Positions 20,101-28,093 of a stretch of 64,000 bases of DNA are shown here, in pieces. Position numbers and translations under genes: made by a program. The notes under the pieces are model-generated. The model did no database searches and was not told the origin of the DNA. It saw only the letters and a list, made by a program, of their open reading frames with translations. The stretch is from Ferdinandcohnia sp047246645 (GTDB lineage Bacteria > Bacillota > Bacilli > Bacillales > Bacillaceae_L), in assembly GCF_047246645.1 (NCBI RefSeq), contig NZ_JBFOKR010000003.1:256759-320758 (forward strand). The letters run 5' to 3'. Each line of letters starts with the position of its first letter. The stretch's first letter is position 1.

Positions 20101-20430
20101 GAAGATATTTGGAACGAAATGTTTACTCAAGCAAATATCCATGAAAAGGGAGAAGAAAATTCCGAACTAGTACCATTTTGGTCCCTCCCAGCAGATCAAA
20201 AGGTAAAGATTGAAAGGATTGTCCCTGTATACCCGTTAAGTAGAGACGGAGTTAAGTATGAGCGGCTTATTAAAATTCTTTCTCTATACAGGTTAAGTCT
20301 AGGGCAAGCAAGGCAAGAGGAACTGCTTGAATATATTTTTGAGAATGATATAGAAGAGGATAAATTGAATGAGTTGTTTATGAATTTGAGTCCGTTTTAT
20401 AAGGGGAGGGAAATGATTGAGAGCAGATAA
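17143..20430 (+). CDS. Large SNF2/SF2-type helicase of the DUF6361-PLD operon
   Basis: A 1095-residue ATPase. Motif I is DEVGLGKT at residues 41-48, motif II is DEFQ near 271 in the context LVIMDEFQRFPEL, and motif III is LLLSATPYKLY near 310. The C-terminal RecA lobe has SIGQEGLDFHYYCRKIMHWNLP and DLEQREGRINR near 950-965, typical of SNF2-like/HepA-type translocases. The long insert between the lobes (about 340-900) is unrecognised. It overlaps the PLD gene by four bases. DISARM also pairs a SNF2-like helicase (DrmD) with a PLD protein (DrmC), but the methylase, DUF1998 and DrmA-like genes are missing here, so this is not canonical DISARM. Confidence 0.85.
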   Translation: MINLVQKEKEILAGLKDFQRATVERVFELIVNDYSRVLVADEVGLGKTMIARGVIAKTARYFQETLKDELFKVVYVCSNQSIAGQNLAKLKIDDRVTLEHMSDTRLSMQHLKIFEDQYNPALKENYIQLIPLTPSTSFNLTGGRGSVAERSLIFAILRRYQPLEPYLEEIEVLMKDTAFKGWDYWAKNHYEEKVQKCNANSNGEYIKHILKKVEDYFTKNDDIFEQIKDVCTELRESNDTPKGTSKVIHRLRKMMAEISVDLMDPDLVIMDEFQRFPELIKTDDESETALLANKFFNSPKQDREKVKILLLSATPYKLYTTLEEMTESQSDDHYKEFMQVTDFLFEHDPNQQTEFKEVWNNFSIALSQASVLDFAVLSAKKQQAEDSLYKGIARTERMLVKGASELIDTSNEQGTLQITERDILSYVELDNLLQEIGLEDKVPVDYVKSAPFLMSYMEHYKLKQKIFQYFSKNPNEISLANKRNLWVTKNVVSNYRELPETNARLEKLKEIAIPKQAEKLMWIPPSVPYYEFEGPYEGMSDFSKVLVFSAWEMVPRAIATLLSYESERLTVGELIKKSPNKTKENKSYFAKRRFPAPRLTFAMRDHVPANMNQLCLLYPSITLSRLFDPIKVLNEKKSLVVIKEEIKSKIKQLLSEVEYTPNEENARRDERWYYIAPLLLDRNEEVINEWFQSEELLPTLETDEENNKETDKAALLKHFKQLRDIYLSDEAPVLGRQPDDLLEVMVNMAIGSPAICGLRVLAAPSSESIVQAIHLGKTIIDRFNTQEAISIVELEYGKGNDSAHWQNVLSYCVDGNIQAMLDEYAHMLLEEGGLYNRQDGLRNRELTRTMIHSLKTHSASFNVDTFNSFKERTKPKKKRNDKVDKYIKMRTNYAVGFYDMKNEDKSVQRKDNIRLSFNSPFRPFVLATTSIGQEGLDFHYYCRKIMHWNLPSNPIDLEQREGRINRYKCLAIRQNIAKKYNSISFNEDIWNEMFTQANIHEKGEENSELVPFWSLPADQKVKIERIVPVYPLSRDGVKYERLIKILSLYRLSLGQARQEELLEYIFENDIEEDKLNELFMNLSPFYKGREMIESR

Positions 20431-20586
20431 TAAATAAAGGTTAAACTACTTAAGGTAGATGGTTATTTTAATATAAATAGTAACATTAATGTTATTGGGT
20501 TCTGTGTTTAGGGTTCTAGACGGCGAGTCTATTGGTAAATTCTATAATGATGTTGTTTATATTTCATAATAGTGAATATATTCGAA

Positions 20587-20617
20587 AAATAAGCTCATCC
20601 GTAAATTGAGCTTATTT
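20587..20617 (+). terminator. Probable terminator of the DUF6361-PLD-helicase operon
   Basis: An 11-base inverted repeat (20587-20597 and 20607-20617) with a 9-base loop ends in TTATTTTCC. It sits in the 336-base gene-free gap 20431-20766 and separates the first island operon from the next helicase gene. Confidence 0.6.
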
Positions 20618-20766
20618 TCCGTTGTAAAACTGATTTTTATAAACCTCCAACAAGATTACACACTATCAAAATAAATGTTAAAATATACTTACATACATAA
20701 TTAGACAAATACTGGGAAATTTAATTAGTTTTAAATTTAATAATTCACGTAAGTAGAGGAGCACAA

Positions 20767-23655
20767 ATGACGCATTTTATTGAAAATTTAAAAGAGTCAC
20801 TATATAAAGGGTTTATTGATCAATCATATAACAAAGTAGATATTTTTAAACCAAAGTTATTAGTAAATAATATGGTACAAAGTGAAAATGTATTGTCTAC
20901 TCTATTAGAGGAATTAAATTATTGTCAGGAGTTTTTCTTTTCTGTTGCGTTTATAACCGAGAGTGGATTGGCGACATTAAAGTCTCATCTGTGGGATTTA
21001 AAGCAGAGAGGTATTAAGGGAAGGATACTCACATCCACCTTTCTTCAGTTCAATCACCCAAAAGTGTTTCGAGAGCTGATGAAAATTACAAATGTTGAGG
21101 TTAGATTGACAGATTTAAAGGGATTTCATTCAAAAGGGTATATATTTCGTCAGAATACCCATTTCTCTTTAATAGTTGGTAGCTCGAATTTAACGGCACA
21201 TGCTTTAAAGGTAAATTATGAGTGGAATGTGAAGTTAACCTCTCATGAAAATGGAGAGATTATACATCATTTCCTTAAGCAGTTTGAAGATGTGTGGAAA
21301 GAATCCCATCTGTTAACTCCTCAATGGGTTGACCAGTATGAAGAGACATTTGTAGAACGAGTATATTTGCCTGATTTAGAAAAAATTGTGGAGTTTCCTG
21401 ATGAATATCGAACTAATTCTTTGAAAGATGCCATTGAAATTAAACCTAACAAAATGCAAGAGGCTGCACTACAAAATATTCAGATGGTTCGTGAGAATAA
21501 TAATAAAGGATTAGTCATTTCTGCAACTGGGACAGGAAAAACGTATCTATCAGCTTTTGATGTTCGTAGTTATGTTCCTAAAAGAATGTTGTTTATTGTC
21601 CATAGAGAGCAAATCCTTCAAAAAGCAAAGACTGATTATCAGAGAATCTTAGGTGGACTAAGTAAGGATTTTGGTATTCTATCAGGAACAACTAAACAAT
21701 CAGATGTTAGGTATCTTTTTGCAACAATCCAAACGATTTCAAAAGAGAATGTATTGCATCAATTTGATCCTAAGGAGTTTGATTATATACTAATAGATGA
21801 GGTACATAGAGCTGGGGCTGAGTCCTATCTTAGAGTAATCAATTATTTTCAGCCGAAATTTTTACTAGGTATGACTGCAACACCAGAGCGTACTGATAAC
21901 TTTAATATTTACGAGTTATTTGATTATAATATTGCATACGAAATTCGTCTTCAGGAAGCACTTGAAGAGGATATGCTTTGCCCATTTCACTATTTTGGAG
22001 TAACAGATTATGAATTAAATGGTGAACTAATCGATGAAACAGCTACATTATCTAAGCTTGTTACAGAGGAAAGAGTTAATCATATCATTGAAAAGGTTCA
22101 TTACTATGGACATTCAGGCAAAAGTGTAAAAGGGTTAATGTTCTGTAGTGGAAAGGAAGAAGCAAAAAAACTTTCAGTGGCACTGAACGAAAGAGGGTTT
22201 AGAACTGTTGCGTTGACAGGTGATGATTCTCAAGAGGAGAGAATGTTTCAAGTAAGCAAATTAGAAAATGGACAATTAGATTACATAATTACTATTGATA
22301 TCTTTAATGAAGGTATTGATATTCCTAGTGTAAATCAGGTTGTGATGCTAAGGCAAACCCAATCTAGCATTATTTTTATTCAACAATTAGGTCGTGGATT
22401 AAGAAAGCATGATTCAAAAGACTTTGTTACAATTATTGACTTCATTGGAAACTATCGAAATAATTATCTCATTCCTATTGCGCTATCGGGAGACAAATCA
22501 CAGAATAAAGATATTGTCCGTAGGAATATGAAGGATACAAGTTATATTAAAGGTGTTTCAACAATAAACTTTGAGGAAATTGCAGCAAAACAAGTATTTA
22601 AGGCAATTAATGACAGTAAACTTACTTCATTAAAAATATTAAGAGAAGCCTACATCGAATTGAAAAATAGAATTGGGAAAATTCCAAATCTGATTGACTT
22701 TGTAGAACATAATTCAATTGATCCAGTAGTAATTGTAGAGGAGCATACGAATTATTATCAATTTTTAGTCAAGATGAAAGAAGAAATTCCACAACTTTCA
22801 ATATATGAACAACAAGTTCTCACATTTTTATCACTAGAAGTCCTAAATGGAAAACGAAAACATGAAGTTTTATTGGTGGAATTATTACTAAAAAAAGGTG
22901 AACTAGTTAACATTGAATATTTACAAGAGTTATCATCTAATGATTGTTTTATAGATGAGGATACATTGTATTCTATTGAGCGAATCTTTAGTCTTGAATT
23001 TTTTACACAAACAACAATAAAGAAATATGGAGAAAAACCAATTGTTATTTATGAAGATAATACGTATAGATTTAATAATTCTATAAAAAAAAGCATTACT
23101 ACTAATGACTATTTTAGGGACCTCATCAGTGATCTTGTAGAAACAGCAAAAAAGAAAACTGAAAAGTATAATTCTAAACAACCACTAACGCTTTACCAGA
23201 AATACTCTAGAAAAGATTCTTGTAAGTTATTGAATTGGCATAACGACGAGAGTTCTACTATGTATGGATACAAACCAAAACATGGTACTTGTCCAATTTT
23301 TATAACTTACCATAAGGATGAAAACATTGATTCAAGTGTGCAGTATGGAGATGAATTTTTAAATCCAAAGCTAATCAAATATTTTACAAAAAGTAATAGA
23401 ACCCTACAATCAGAAGAAGTGAAAAAAATAATCTTCGCAGATGAAAGAAACTTTGATCTCCATATTTTCGTAAAAAAAGATGATGATGAAGGTTCTGATT
23501 TTTATTATTTAGGTATGGCACACCCGAAAAAAGATACAGCTGTACAAACAGTGATGTTAGATAAAAACGATAAAGAGATACCAGTTGTTACACTTGAATT
23601 AACCCTTGAACATGCAATTGAACCAAAACTCTATCATTACATCACAAGCGAATAA
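20767..23655 (+). CDS. PLD-SF2 helicase with C-terminal DUF3427
   Basis: A 962-residue fusion. Residues about 20-190 form a single PLD unit with FHSKGYIF (H near 121) and IVGSSNLTAHAL. An SF2 helicase follows: SATGTGKT near 253, DEVH near 345, LLGMTATPER near 368, and QQLGRGLRKHDSKDFVTIIDF near 539. After a helical middle region (LREAYIELKNRIGKIPN) the C-terminus (about 810-962) matches DUF3427: YQKYSRKDSCKLLNW, MYGYKPKHGTCPIFITYHK. The domain order PLD-DEAD-HelC-DUF3427 is a widespread family of unknown mechanism. AGAGGAG precedes ATG 20767. A Nudix hydrolase gene is convergent 28 bases downstream, a recurring neighbour as far as I recall. Confidence 0.88.
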   Translation: MTHFIENLKESLYKGFIDQSYNKVDIFKPKLLVNNMVQSENVLSTLLEELNYCQEFFFSVAFITESGLATLKSHLWDLKQRGIKGRILTSTFLQFNHPKVFRELMKITNVEVRLTDLKGFHSKGYIFRQNTHFSLIVGSSNLTAHALKVNYEWNVKLTSHENGEIIHHFLKQFEDVWKESHLLTPQWVDQYEETFVERVYLPDLEKIVEFPDEYRTNSLKDAIEIKPNKMQEAALQNIQMVRENNNKGLVISATGTGKTYLSAFDVRSYVPKRMLFIVHREQILQKAKTDYQRILGGLSKDFGILSGTTKQSDVRYLFATIQTISKENVLHQFDPKEFDYILIDEVHRAGAESYLRVINYFQPKFLLGMTATPERTDNFNIYELFDYNIAYEIRLQEALEEDMLCPFHYFGVTDYELNGELIDETATLSKLVTEERVNHIIEKVHYYGHSGKSVKGLMFCSGKEEAKKLSVALNERGFRTVALTGDDSQEERMFQVSKLENGQLDYIITIDIFNEGIDIPSVNQVVMLRQTQSSIIFIQQLGRGLRKHDSKDFVTIIDFIGNYRNNYLIPIALSGDKSQNKDIVRRNMKDTSYIKGVSTINFEEIAAKQVFKAINDSKLTSLKILREAYIELKNRIGKIPNLIDFVEHNSIDPVVIVEEHTNYYQFLVKMKEEIPQLSIYEQQVLTFLSLEVLNGKRKHEVLLVELLLKKGELVNIEYLQELSSNDCFIDEDTLYSIERIFSLEFFTQTTIKKYGEKPIVIYEDNTYRFNNSIKKSITTNDYFRDLISDLVETAKKKTEKYNSKQPLTLYQKYSRKDSCKLLNWHNDESSTMYGYKPKHGTCPIFITYHKDENIDSSVQYGDEFLNPKLIKYFTKSNRTLQSEEVKKIIFADERNFDLHIFVKKDDDEGSDFYYLGMAHPKKDTAVQTVMLDKNDKEIPVVTLELTLEHAIEPKLYHYITSE

Positions 23656-23664
23656 AAGAAAAAT

Positions 23665-23684
23665 GCCTTCTCAATTGAGAAGGC
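23665..23684 (-). terminator. Terminator for the Nudix gene between convergent genes
   Basis: A perfect 20-base palindrome is followed on the minus strand by ATTTTTCTTTT. The last base of the stem belongs to the Nudix stop codon. Confidence 0.7.
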
Positions 23685-24079
23685 TATACTTCGTTAATTA
23701 ACTGTTCAACTGCAGGAATATCTGCAGGAGCCCATTTAAGAGAGGCAAGGTTATTTCGCTTCAACCAAATTAGTTTTGAATGTTCTGATGGGGTTGGTGA
23801 ACCATTAATTATTCTACACTTGATCGAGATTAAGTTGATGATAAACGTCTCGTATTCATGAACGTTCTCATTGAATATTTCCTTTGTTTCTATTTCACAT
23901 TGTAATTCTTCTTGAATTTCCCTTTGTAAGGCAGTAAAAATGTCTTCATCTGCTTCTACTTTTCCACCTGGAAATTCCCACATATTAGGAATTGTCATTA
24001 ATGGTGATCTCAAAGCACATAATATTTCTTCCTGGGCATTTTCTATGATTGCTGCTACTACTTTTACTATTTTTTTCAT
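23684..24079 (-). CDS. Nudix hydrolase, MutT-like (8-oxo-dGTP type)
   Basis: A 131-residue nucleotide hydrolase. The Nudix box is GGKVEADEDIFTALQREIQEEL, with the metal-binding REIQEE at its end, near residues 36-57. MWEFPGGK is the hallmark of MutT-type (d)NTP pyrophosphohydrolases. I choose the ATG at 24079 because GGAGGAAA is five bases upstream; an in-frame ATG at 24091 lies before that site. The gene is convergent with the PLD-helicase-DUF3427 gene. The partnership suggests the enzyme hydrolyses a nucleotide linked to that helicase's activity, but housekeeping nucleotide sanitation is equally possible. Confidence 0.88.
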   Translation of the reverse strand: MKKIVKVVAAIIENAQEEILCALRSPLMTIPNMWEFPGGKVEADEDIFTALQREIQEELQCEIETKEIFNENVHEYETFIINLISIKCRIINGSPTPSEHSKLIWLKRNNLASLKWAPADIPAVEQLINEV

Positions 24080-24203
24080 GTTTTCCTCCAAATAATTAAC
24101 TTTTAGATACTATAACATTTTGTAGAATAATTACATAAACAAATTTTATAAGAATTAATTAAGAGAATAAAGCTTTCTTTATTAATTCACAATATTAATT
24201 TAG

Positions 24204-24227
24204 TCACTCTTCTTGAGTGGCTTTTTG
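24204..24227 (+). terminator. Orphan hairpin with T tract
   Basis: GTCACTC (24204-24210 region) pairs with GAGTGGC through one G-T pair across a short loop, and CTTTTTGTTT follows. No plus-strand gene precedes it. It may end a short leader or antisense transcript before the giant HhH/sigma-like gene, or be a relic. The gap 24080-24344 otherwise shows nothing. Confidence 0.45.
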
Positions 24228-24344
24228 TTTAACATAGGATCCCAATTTGGATATCAACTATATTTCCAATATTTATACAGATCTAGATCATATTAACTAT
24301 CTATAGTAAAATATTGTATATAACTAATTATCTTGGGGGCAATT

Positions 24345-27300
24345 ATGCAAGATTATGTGAAATTTCCTACAAATGTATATGAACTGAATGAATTATATAG
24401 TAATAATATTAATTTATTAAAAATGAACAGTATAGTTGTTAATAATAAAATCTCGTTAGATTTCCTTAGATCACTTTATCAACAAGACAGAGATCGTTTT
24501 ATAAAAATGATTGATGAGTTATCTTTAAGGTGTTTTAAGTTCCATACTGAAAAACCTAATAACATTATACCTAACTACTCTCCAACTATATCCAGTTATA
24601 TCGAGGCACACAGCAATAGTGATAGATATAAGAAGATAGATTTTAATCTTTTTGGTTTATCAGGATTCGTCCATAGGTTTGAGGTAAATAGTGATCTGTT
24701 TTTTCATAAAATTCCTCTAAAGGGTTTTAAGTTGTTAAATGCTAGAATTGATGTTCATTCTTTAGAAGATGAGTTCAAAAGAGCTGGTTTTGAAATTAAT
24801 GGATCTGCAAGTAAGGCTGATAGAGTAATAGAGACACCAGAGAAATATGAAACTACTAAAAGTGGCAATATAACGGAACAGAGTTTTCTTTATAAACTAG
24901 AGAAGTTTTTTCAAAAGACCCCTGTTCATGTAGTTTTTAATGGGGATGAATTTAAGGCTTTTAATAGATTTTGTGAGAATAAAAAAGTCCAAAATTTAAT
25001 CCAAATAACTAGTGATACGATTGAACAATTTAGTAATTCTTATGGTGTGGGAAGAGCTAAGGTTCTATCCGTTAATGAATTATTATTATCTTTAATATAT
25101 TCAAGCCTAGAGGATCTGGTTAGTAAATATCCTGGTTATTCCTCGGATGATGTATCCATCACTCAGAAAGTAAGTTCAATTGCTATTGAAGAGATTTTTA
25201 TTGGTAATAAGTTCAATCGCTTTCTTGCATTCTGTGAAAAAAACTTGATTACTACAATTGGAGAAATCCAACAATCCCATATTAATGTGTTTTCGAAATC
25301 CCCAGGAATAGGGATTAAAAAAGTGCAAGATGTAGTGGAAGCCCTTCAAAAGACGATACTTTCTCCTAAAGACAGGGACAGTAAACAAGAACAAGAACCT
25401 ACAGGGTTACTCTCAATAAGAAATGTCTTTCAAGCAAATAAATATAATTCATTTCGTCGTTTCTGTGCGAAAAAGGGAATACACTACTTACAAGAAATTA
25501 AAGATGAGGACATGTTAGAATTTGCTCATGCAAAAGGTGTTGGTGCTGGAAGACTAAAAGATGTACAAGAACGCCTAAGTGAATTAGACTTCCTACCAAA
25601 AGACACAAGTTCTACTGAAACGATTATTACGAGTGGTATGAAGATTAATGATCTCTTTATGGATAATAAATATATATTGTTTAGAGAGTTCTGTGTAAAT
25701 CATCAAATTACTACAGTAGATGAAATTACTGCCTCTCATATGACTGAGTTTGCAAGAGTACCAGGTGTTGGTAAGAAAAAGCTGGAGTATATAAATGAAC
25801 TTATCAAGAGTAACAGGTCTGTACAAGTCGTATCACAAGGGATTCAATTTGATGATGCTGAATTATATGAAATAGTTCGTGAGGTTAGAGTTTCAGCACT
25901 TTTAGAGGCATTTCGAGTGGAGGGTGACACAGTTAGCCAATCCACTCTAGAGGATATAAATGGGTTAAAGCTTGAAGATATAGAGGATCAATTTACAAAT
26001 CAGCAAATTATTGAATTGCATAGGAAGGTTAGAAAGGCGAAAAAGCCTGTCTCGTTAATGAATGAATTAAAGGAATCCCTACGAGGCAATCAATATGAGA
26101 TTCTCAAATTTCGTTACGGTCAAAAGCTAACATTAGAAGAAACAGGTAAACATTTTAATGTTACTCGGGAGCGTGTAAGACAAATTGCTGCAAAGGCATT
26201 AAAGTATGTAAAGCAGTTCCTTGGTCGTAATTACTTTTATTCCGTAGTGTCTTTATTATCTTCTTCTAAATCACTTATTACATCTGATGAATTATTGGCA
26301 TTAGTAGGTAAAGAGAATGACTTTATATTGGAGATTCTTAAGGAAGATGTAAAAGGATTTACTTATTTTGAAAAGCTAGATGCATTCTTCTTTACACCAG
26401 AAAAGAAGATAAAATTTGATGTGTTAGATAATTTTATTGCAGATTTACCAGCTACCTTTTATTTAAATGAATTTGAAGATTCATTAGAGGACATACTTGA
26501 AACTCTTGGTGTAGAGGATCCTTCTTTACCAATTATCCAAAAGCTCATTGAACATTATGGTTTTCTCCCGTATGGAGAACTTTATTCAAGGGGAAAATTG
26601 ACTATTTCAGACGTTCTAGAAATTTTATTCAAAAACTTTATTTCTGAACCGCTAAGGCTAGATGAGGAAGGCTACGATTATCTCCAGAGTTTAGCAAAGA
26701 AACACTTAAATTATGAACTTTCTTCATCATTAAGGGCAGTTGATGCGAGATTAAGGGATACAGAACAAATCATTTTAGTAGATCGATCTACGTTCGCATG
26801 GTTTGATAAGGATTCTTTTGATCAAAGAATTATCTCGAAGATTGATGATTATCTAAAAAAACAATTAAAAATTAGTCCTGTAATCAATATAGAAGAAGTT
26901 TTTACTGAGTTCGAAGATGAGTTGAAAGAAATTAATATTCACACAAAGCTTCATCTATACTCTATTGTTCGATATTTCCTTGATGACGATTATAATATTG
27001 GAAAAGGGAATACGCTAAACATTTTTAAAACGGATGATGATAAGCAAAACATTGAGGGAACACTTCTTGCTCTGATCGATTCTTTAGGCGGTTATTGTGA
27101 TAAAACGGAATTAAAAGATAGACTGGGTTGGAAGCAAACAAAAATCGACCTAGGAATATCCTCATCGAGAAAATTGCTAGGTTGGGGAACGAATAAAGTA
27201 ATCATTTTTGATCGGATTGGTTTAACTGAAAAAGATAAACATAATTTGATCGAATTTACAAATAAGAACTTAACTAAAGATGGGTTTACAACTTCTGGTT

Positions 27301-28085
27301 TATTGCTACGTGAAATGAAGTTTGATCCAAATCTTTCATCATTGATAACGAAAAAGGGAATAGACGATTCTATAAAGTTATCTTCAATTATTAAGATATT
27401 AATGCCCGAATTAAAGGGCCATTCAAACTATTTATATCTTGATGGTTGTCAATTTACTACTTTTGAAGATGTTATTATCAATCATTTTGACGGAGAAACA
27501 ACTAGGAAAGCACTTCAAGACTTCATTGTGAATTATGGTTATAAAGAGGTAATGGCATCTGGTCTGTTGAAAAAGCTTCTTGAACAAAGGGCATTTATAG
27601 AAAGTGATGTAGACAAACTATATCCAACTTCGAAATTAAACATATCAGAAAATGTCATTGAAACGCTTGTAGACTTTATTGAAGAATCAAGATCAGGTAA
27701 AGAGTTTGTCTCTTTGAGCAATCTAAAGGGGTACAAGCGAAGTTTGCCTGACATAGGTCTTAGATGGAATCCATATTTAATTAAGAGTATTCTTATTATG
27801 AATGGGTATCGACAAATTACAAAAATCATAAGCAACTATCGATATGACAAAATAATTGTCGTAAAACTAGATAGTAAAATTAAAACATTTGAAGAGCTAG
27901 TACATTTTGTTTTGAAAAATGAATATGAAGGAAATATGCATGAACGTAGCGTTTATGATTTCTTAGTAGAAAAGGGAATCCTTAGGGAACAAGATAGTCC
28001 ATATAGTAAGGTTCTTCCACATGAGCTGAAAAACTTTTCTAATCTAATAAGTGTTGATAGTTTAGGAATCGTAACTTTAAGGTAG
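24345..28085 (+). CDS. Giant protein with four alpha-CTD/HhH-like repeats and a sigma-70 region 4 helix-turn-helix
   Basis: From ATG 24345 (GGGGG five bases upstream) the protein has 1246 residues. Four divergent units of about 50 residues occur near 198-250, 284-335, 361-413 and 437-488. Each has the pattern F..NK(Y/F)..F..FC, then T(I/V).EI....(M/I).F, then (P/K)G(V/I)G..K/R, resembling the helix-hairpin-helix of the RNA polymerase alpha C-terminal domain. Near 578-626 lies a sigma-70 region 4 unit: YEILKFRYGQKLTLEETG, then VTRERVRQIAAKAL. The C-terminal 620 residues are helical and unrecognised. It opens a tightly packed operon with a PLD-helicase and a DndD-like ATPase. DNA binding is well supported; whether it touches RNA polymerase is inference. 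Confidence 0.8.
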   Translation: MQDYVKFPTNVYELNELYSNNINLLKMNSIVVNNKISLDFLRSLYQQDRDRFIKMIDELSLRCFKFHTEKPNNIIPNYSPTISSYIEAHSNSDRYKKIDFNLFGLSGFVHRFEVNSDLFFHKIPLKGFKLLNARIDVHSLEDEFKRAGFEINGSASKADRVIETPEKYETTKSGNITEQSFLYKLEKFFQKTPVHVVFNGDEFKAFNRFCENKKVQNLIQITSDTIEQFSNSYGVGRAKVLSVNELLLSLIYSSLEDLVSKYPGYSSDDVSITQKVSSIAIEEIFIGNKFNRFLAFCEKNLITTIGEIQQSHINVFSKSPGIGIKKVQDVVEALQKTILSPKDRDSKQEQEPTGLLSIRNVFQANKYNSFRRFCAKKGIHYLQEIKDEDMLEFAHAKGVGAGRLKDVQERLSELDFLPKDTSSTETIITSGMKINDLFMDNKYILFREFCVNHQITTVDEITASHMTEFARVPGVGKKKLEYINELIKSNRSVQVVSQGIQFDDAELYEIVREVRVSALLEAFRVEGDTVSQSTLEDINGLKLEDIEDQFTNQQIIELHRKVRKAKKPVSLMNELKESLRGNQYEILKFRYGQKLTLEETGKHFNVTRERVRQIAAKALKYVKQFLGRNYFYSVVSLLSSSKSLITSDELLALVGKENDFILEILKEDVKGFTYFEKLDAFFFTPEKKIKFDVLDNFIADLPATFYLNEFEDSLEDILETLGVEDPSLPIIQKLIEHYGFLPYGELYSRGKLTISDVLEILFKNFISEPLRLDEEGYDYLQSLAKKHLNYELSSSLRAVDARLRDTEQIILVDRSTFAWFDKDSFDQRIISKIDDYLKKQLKISPVINIEEVFTEFEDELKEINIHTKLHLYSIVRYFLDDDYNIGKGNTLNIFKTDDDKQNIEGTLLALIDSLGGYCDKTELKDRLGWKQTKIDLGISSSRKLLGWGTNKVIIFDRIGLTEKDKHNLIEFTNKNLTKDGFTTSGLLLREMKFDPNLSSLITKKGIDDSIKLSSIIKILMPELKGHSNYLYLDGCQFTTFEDVIINHFDGETTRKALQDFIVNYGYKEVMASGLLKKLLEQRAFIESDVDKLYPTSKLNISENVIETLVDFIEESRSGKEFVSLSNLKGYKRSLPDIGLRWNPYLIKSILIMNGYRQITKIISNYRYDKIIVVKLDSKIKTFEELVHFVLKNEYEGNMHERSVYDFLVEKGILREQDSPYSKVLPHELKNFSNLISVDSLGIVTLR

Positions 28086-28093
28086 GCGAGGAA

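Noticed and set aside
14177..20430. DISARM system
   Set aside because: PLD and SNF2-like proteins are present, but no methylase, DUF1998 protein or DrmA-like helicase is found next to them.
24345..28085. A true sigma factor or RNA polymerase alpha subunit
   Set aside because: Only region 4 and alpha-CTD-like repeats are seen; sigma regions 2 and 3 and the alpha N-terminal domain are absent.
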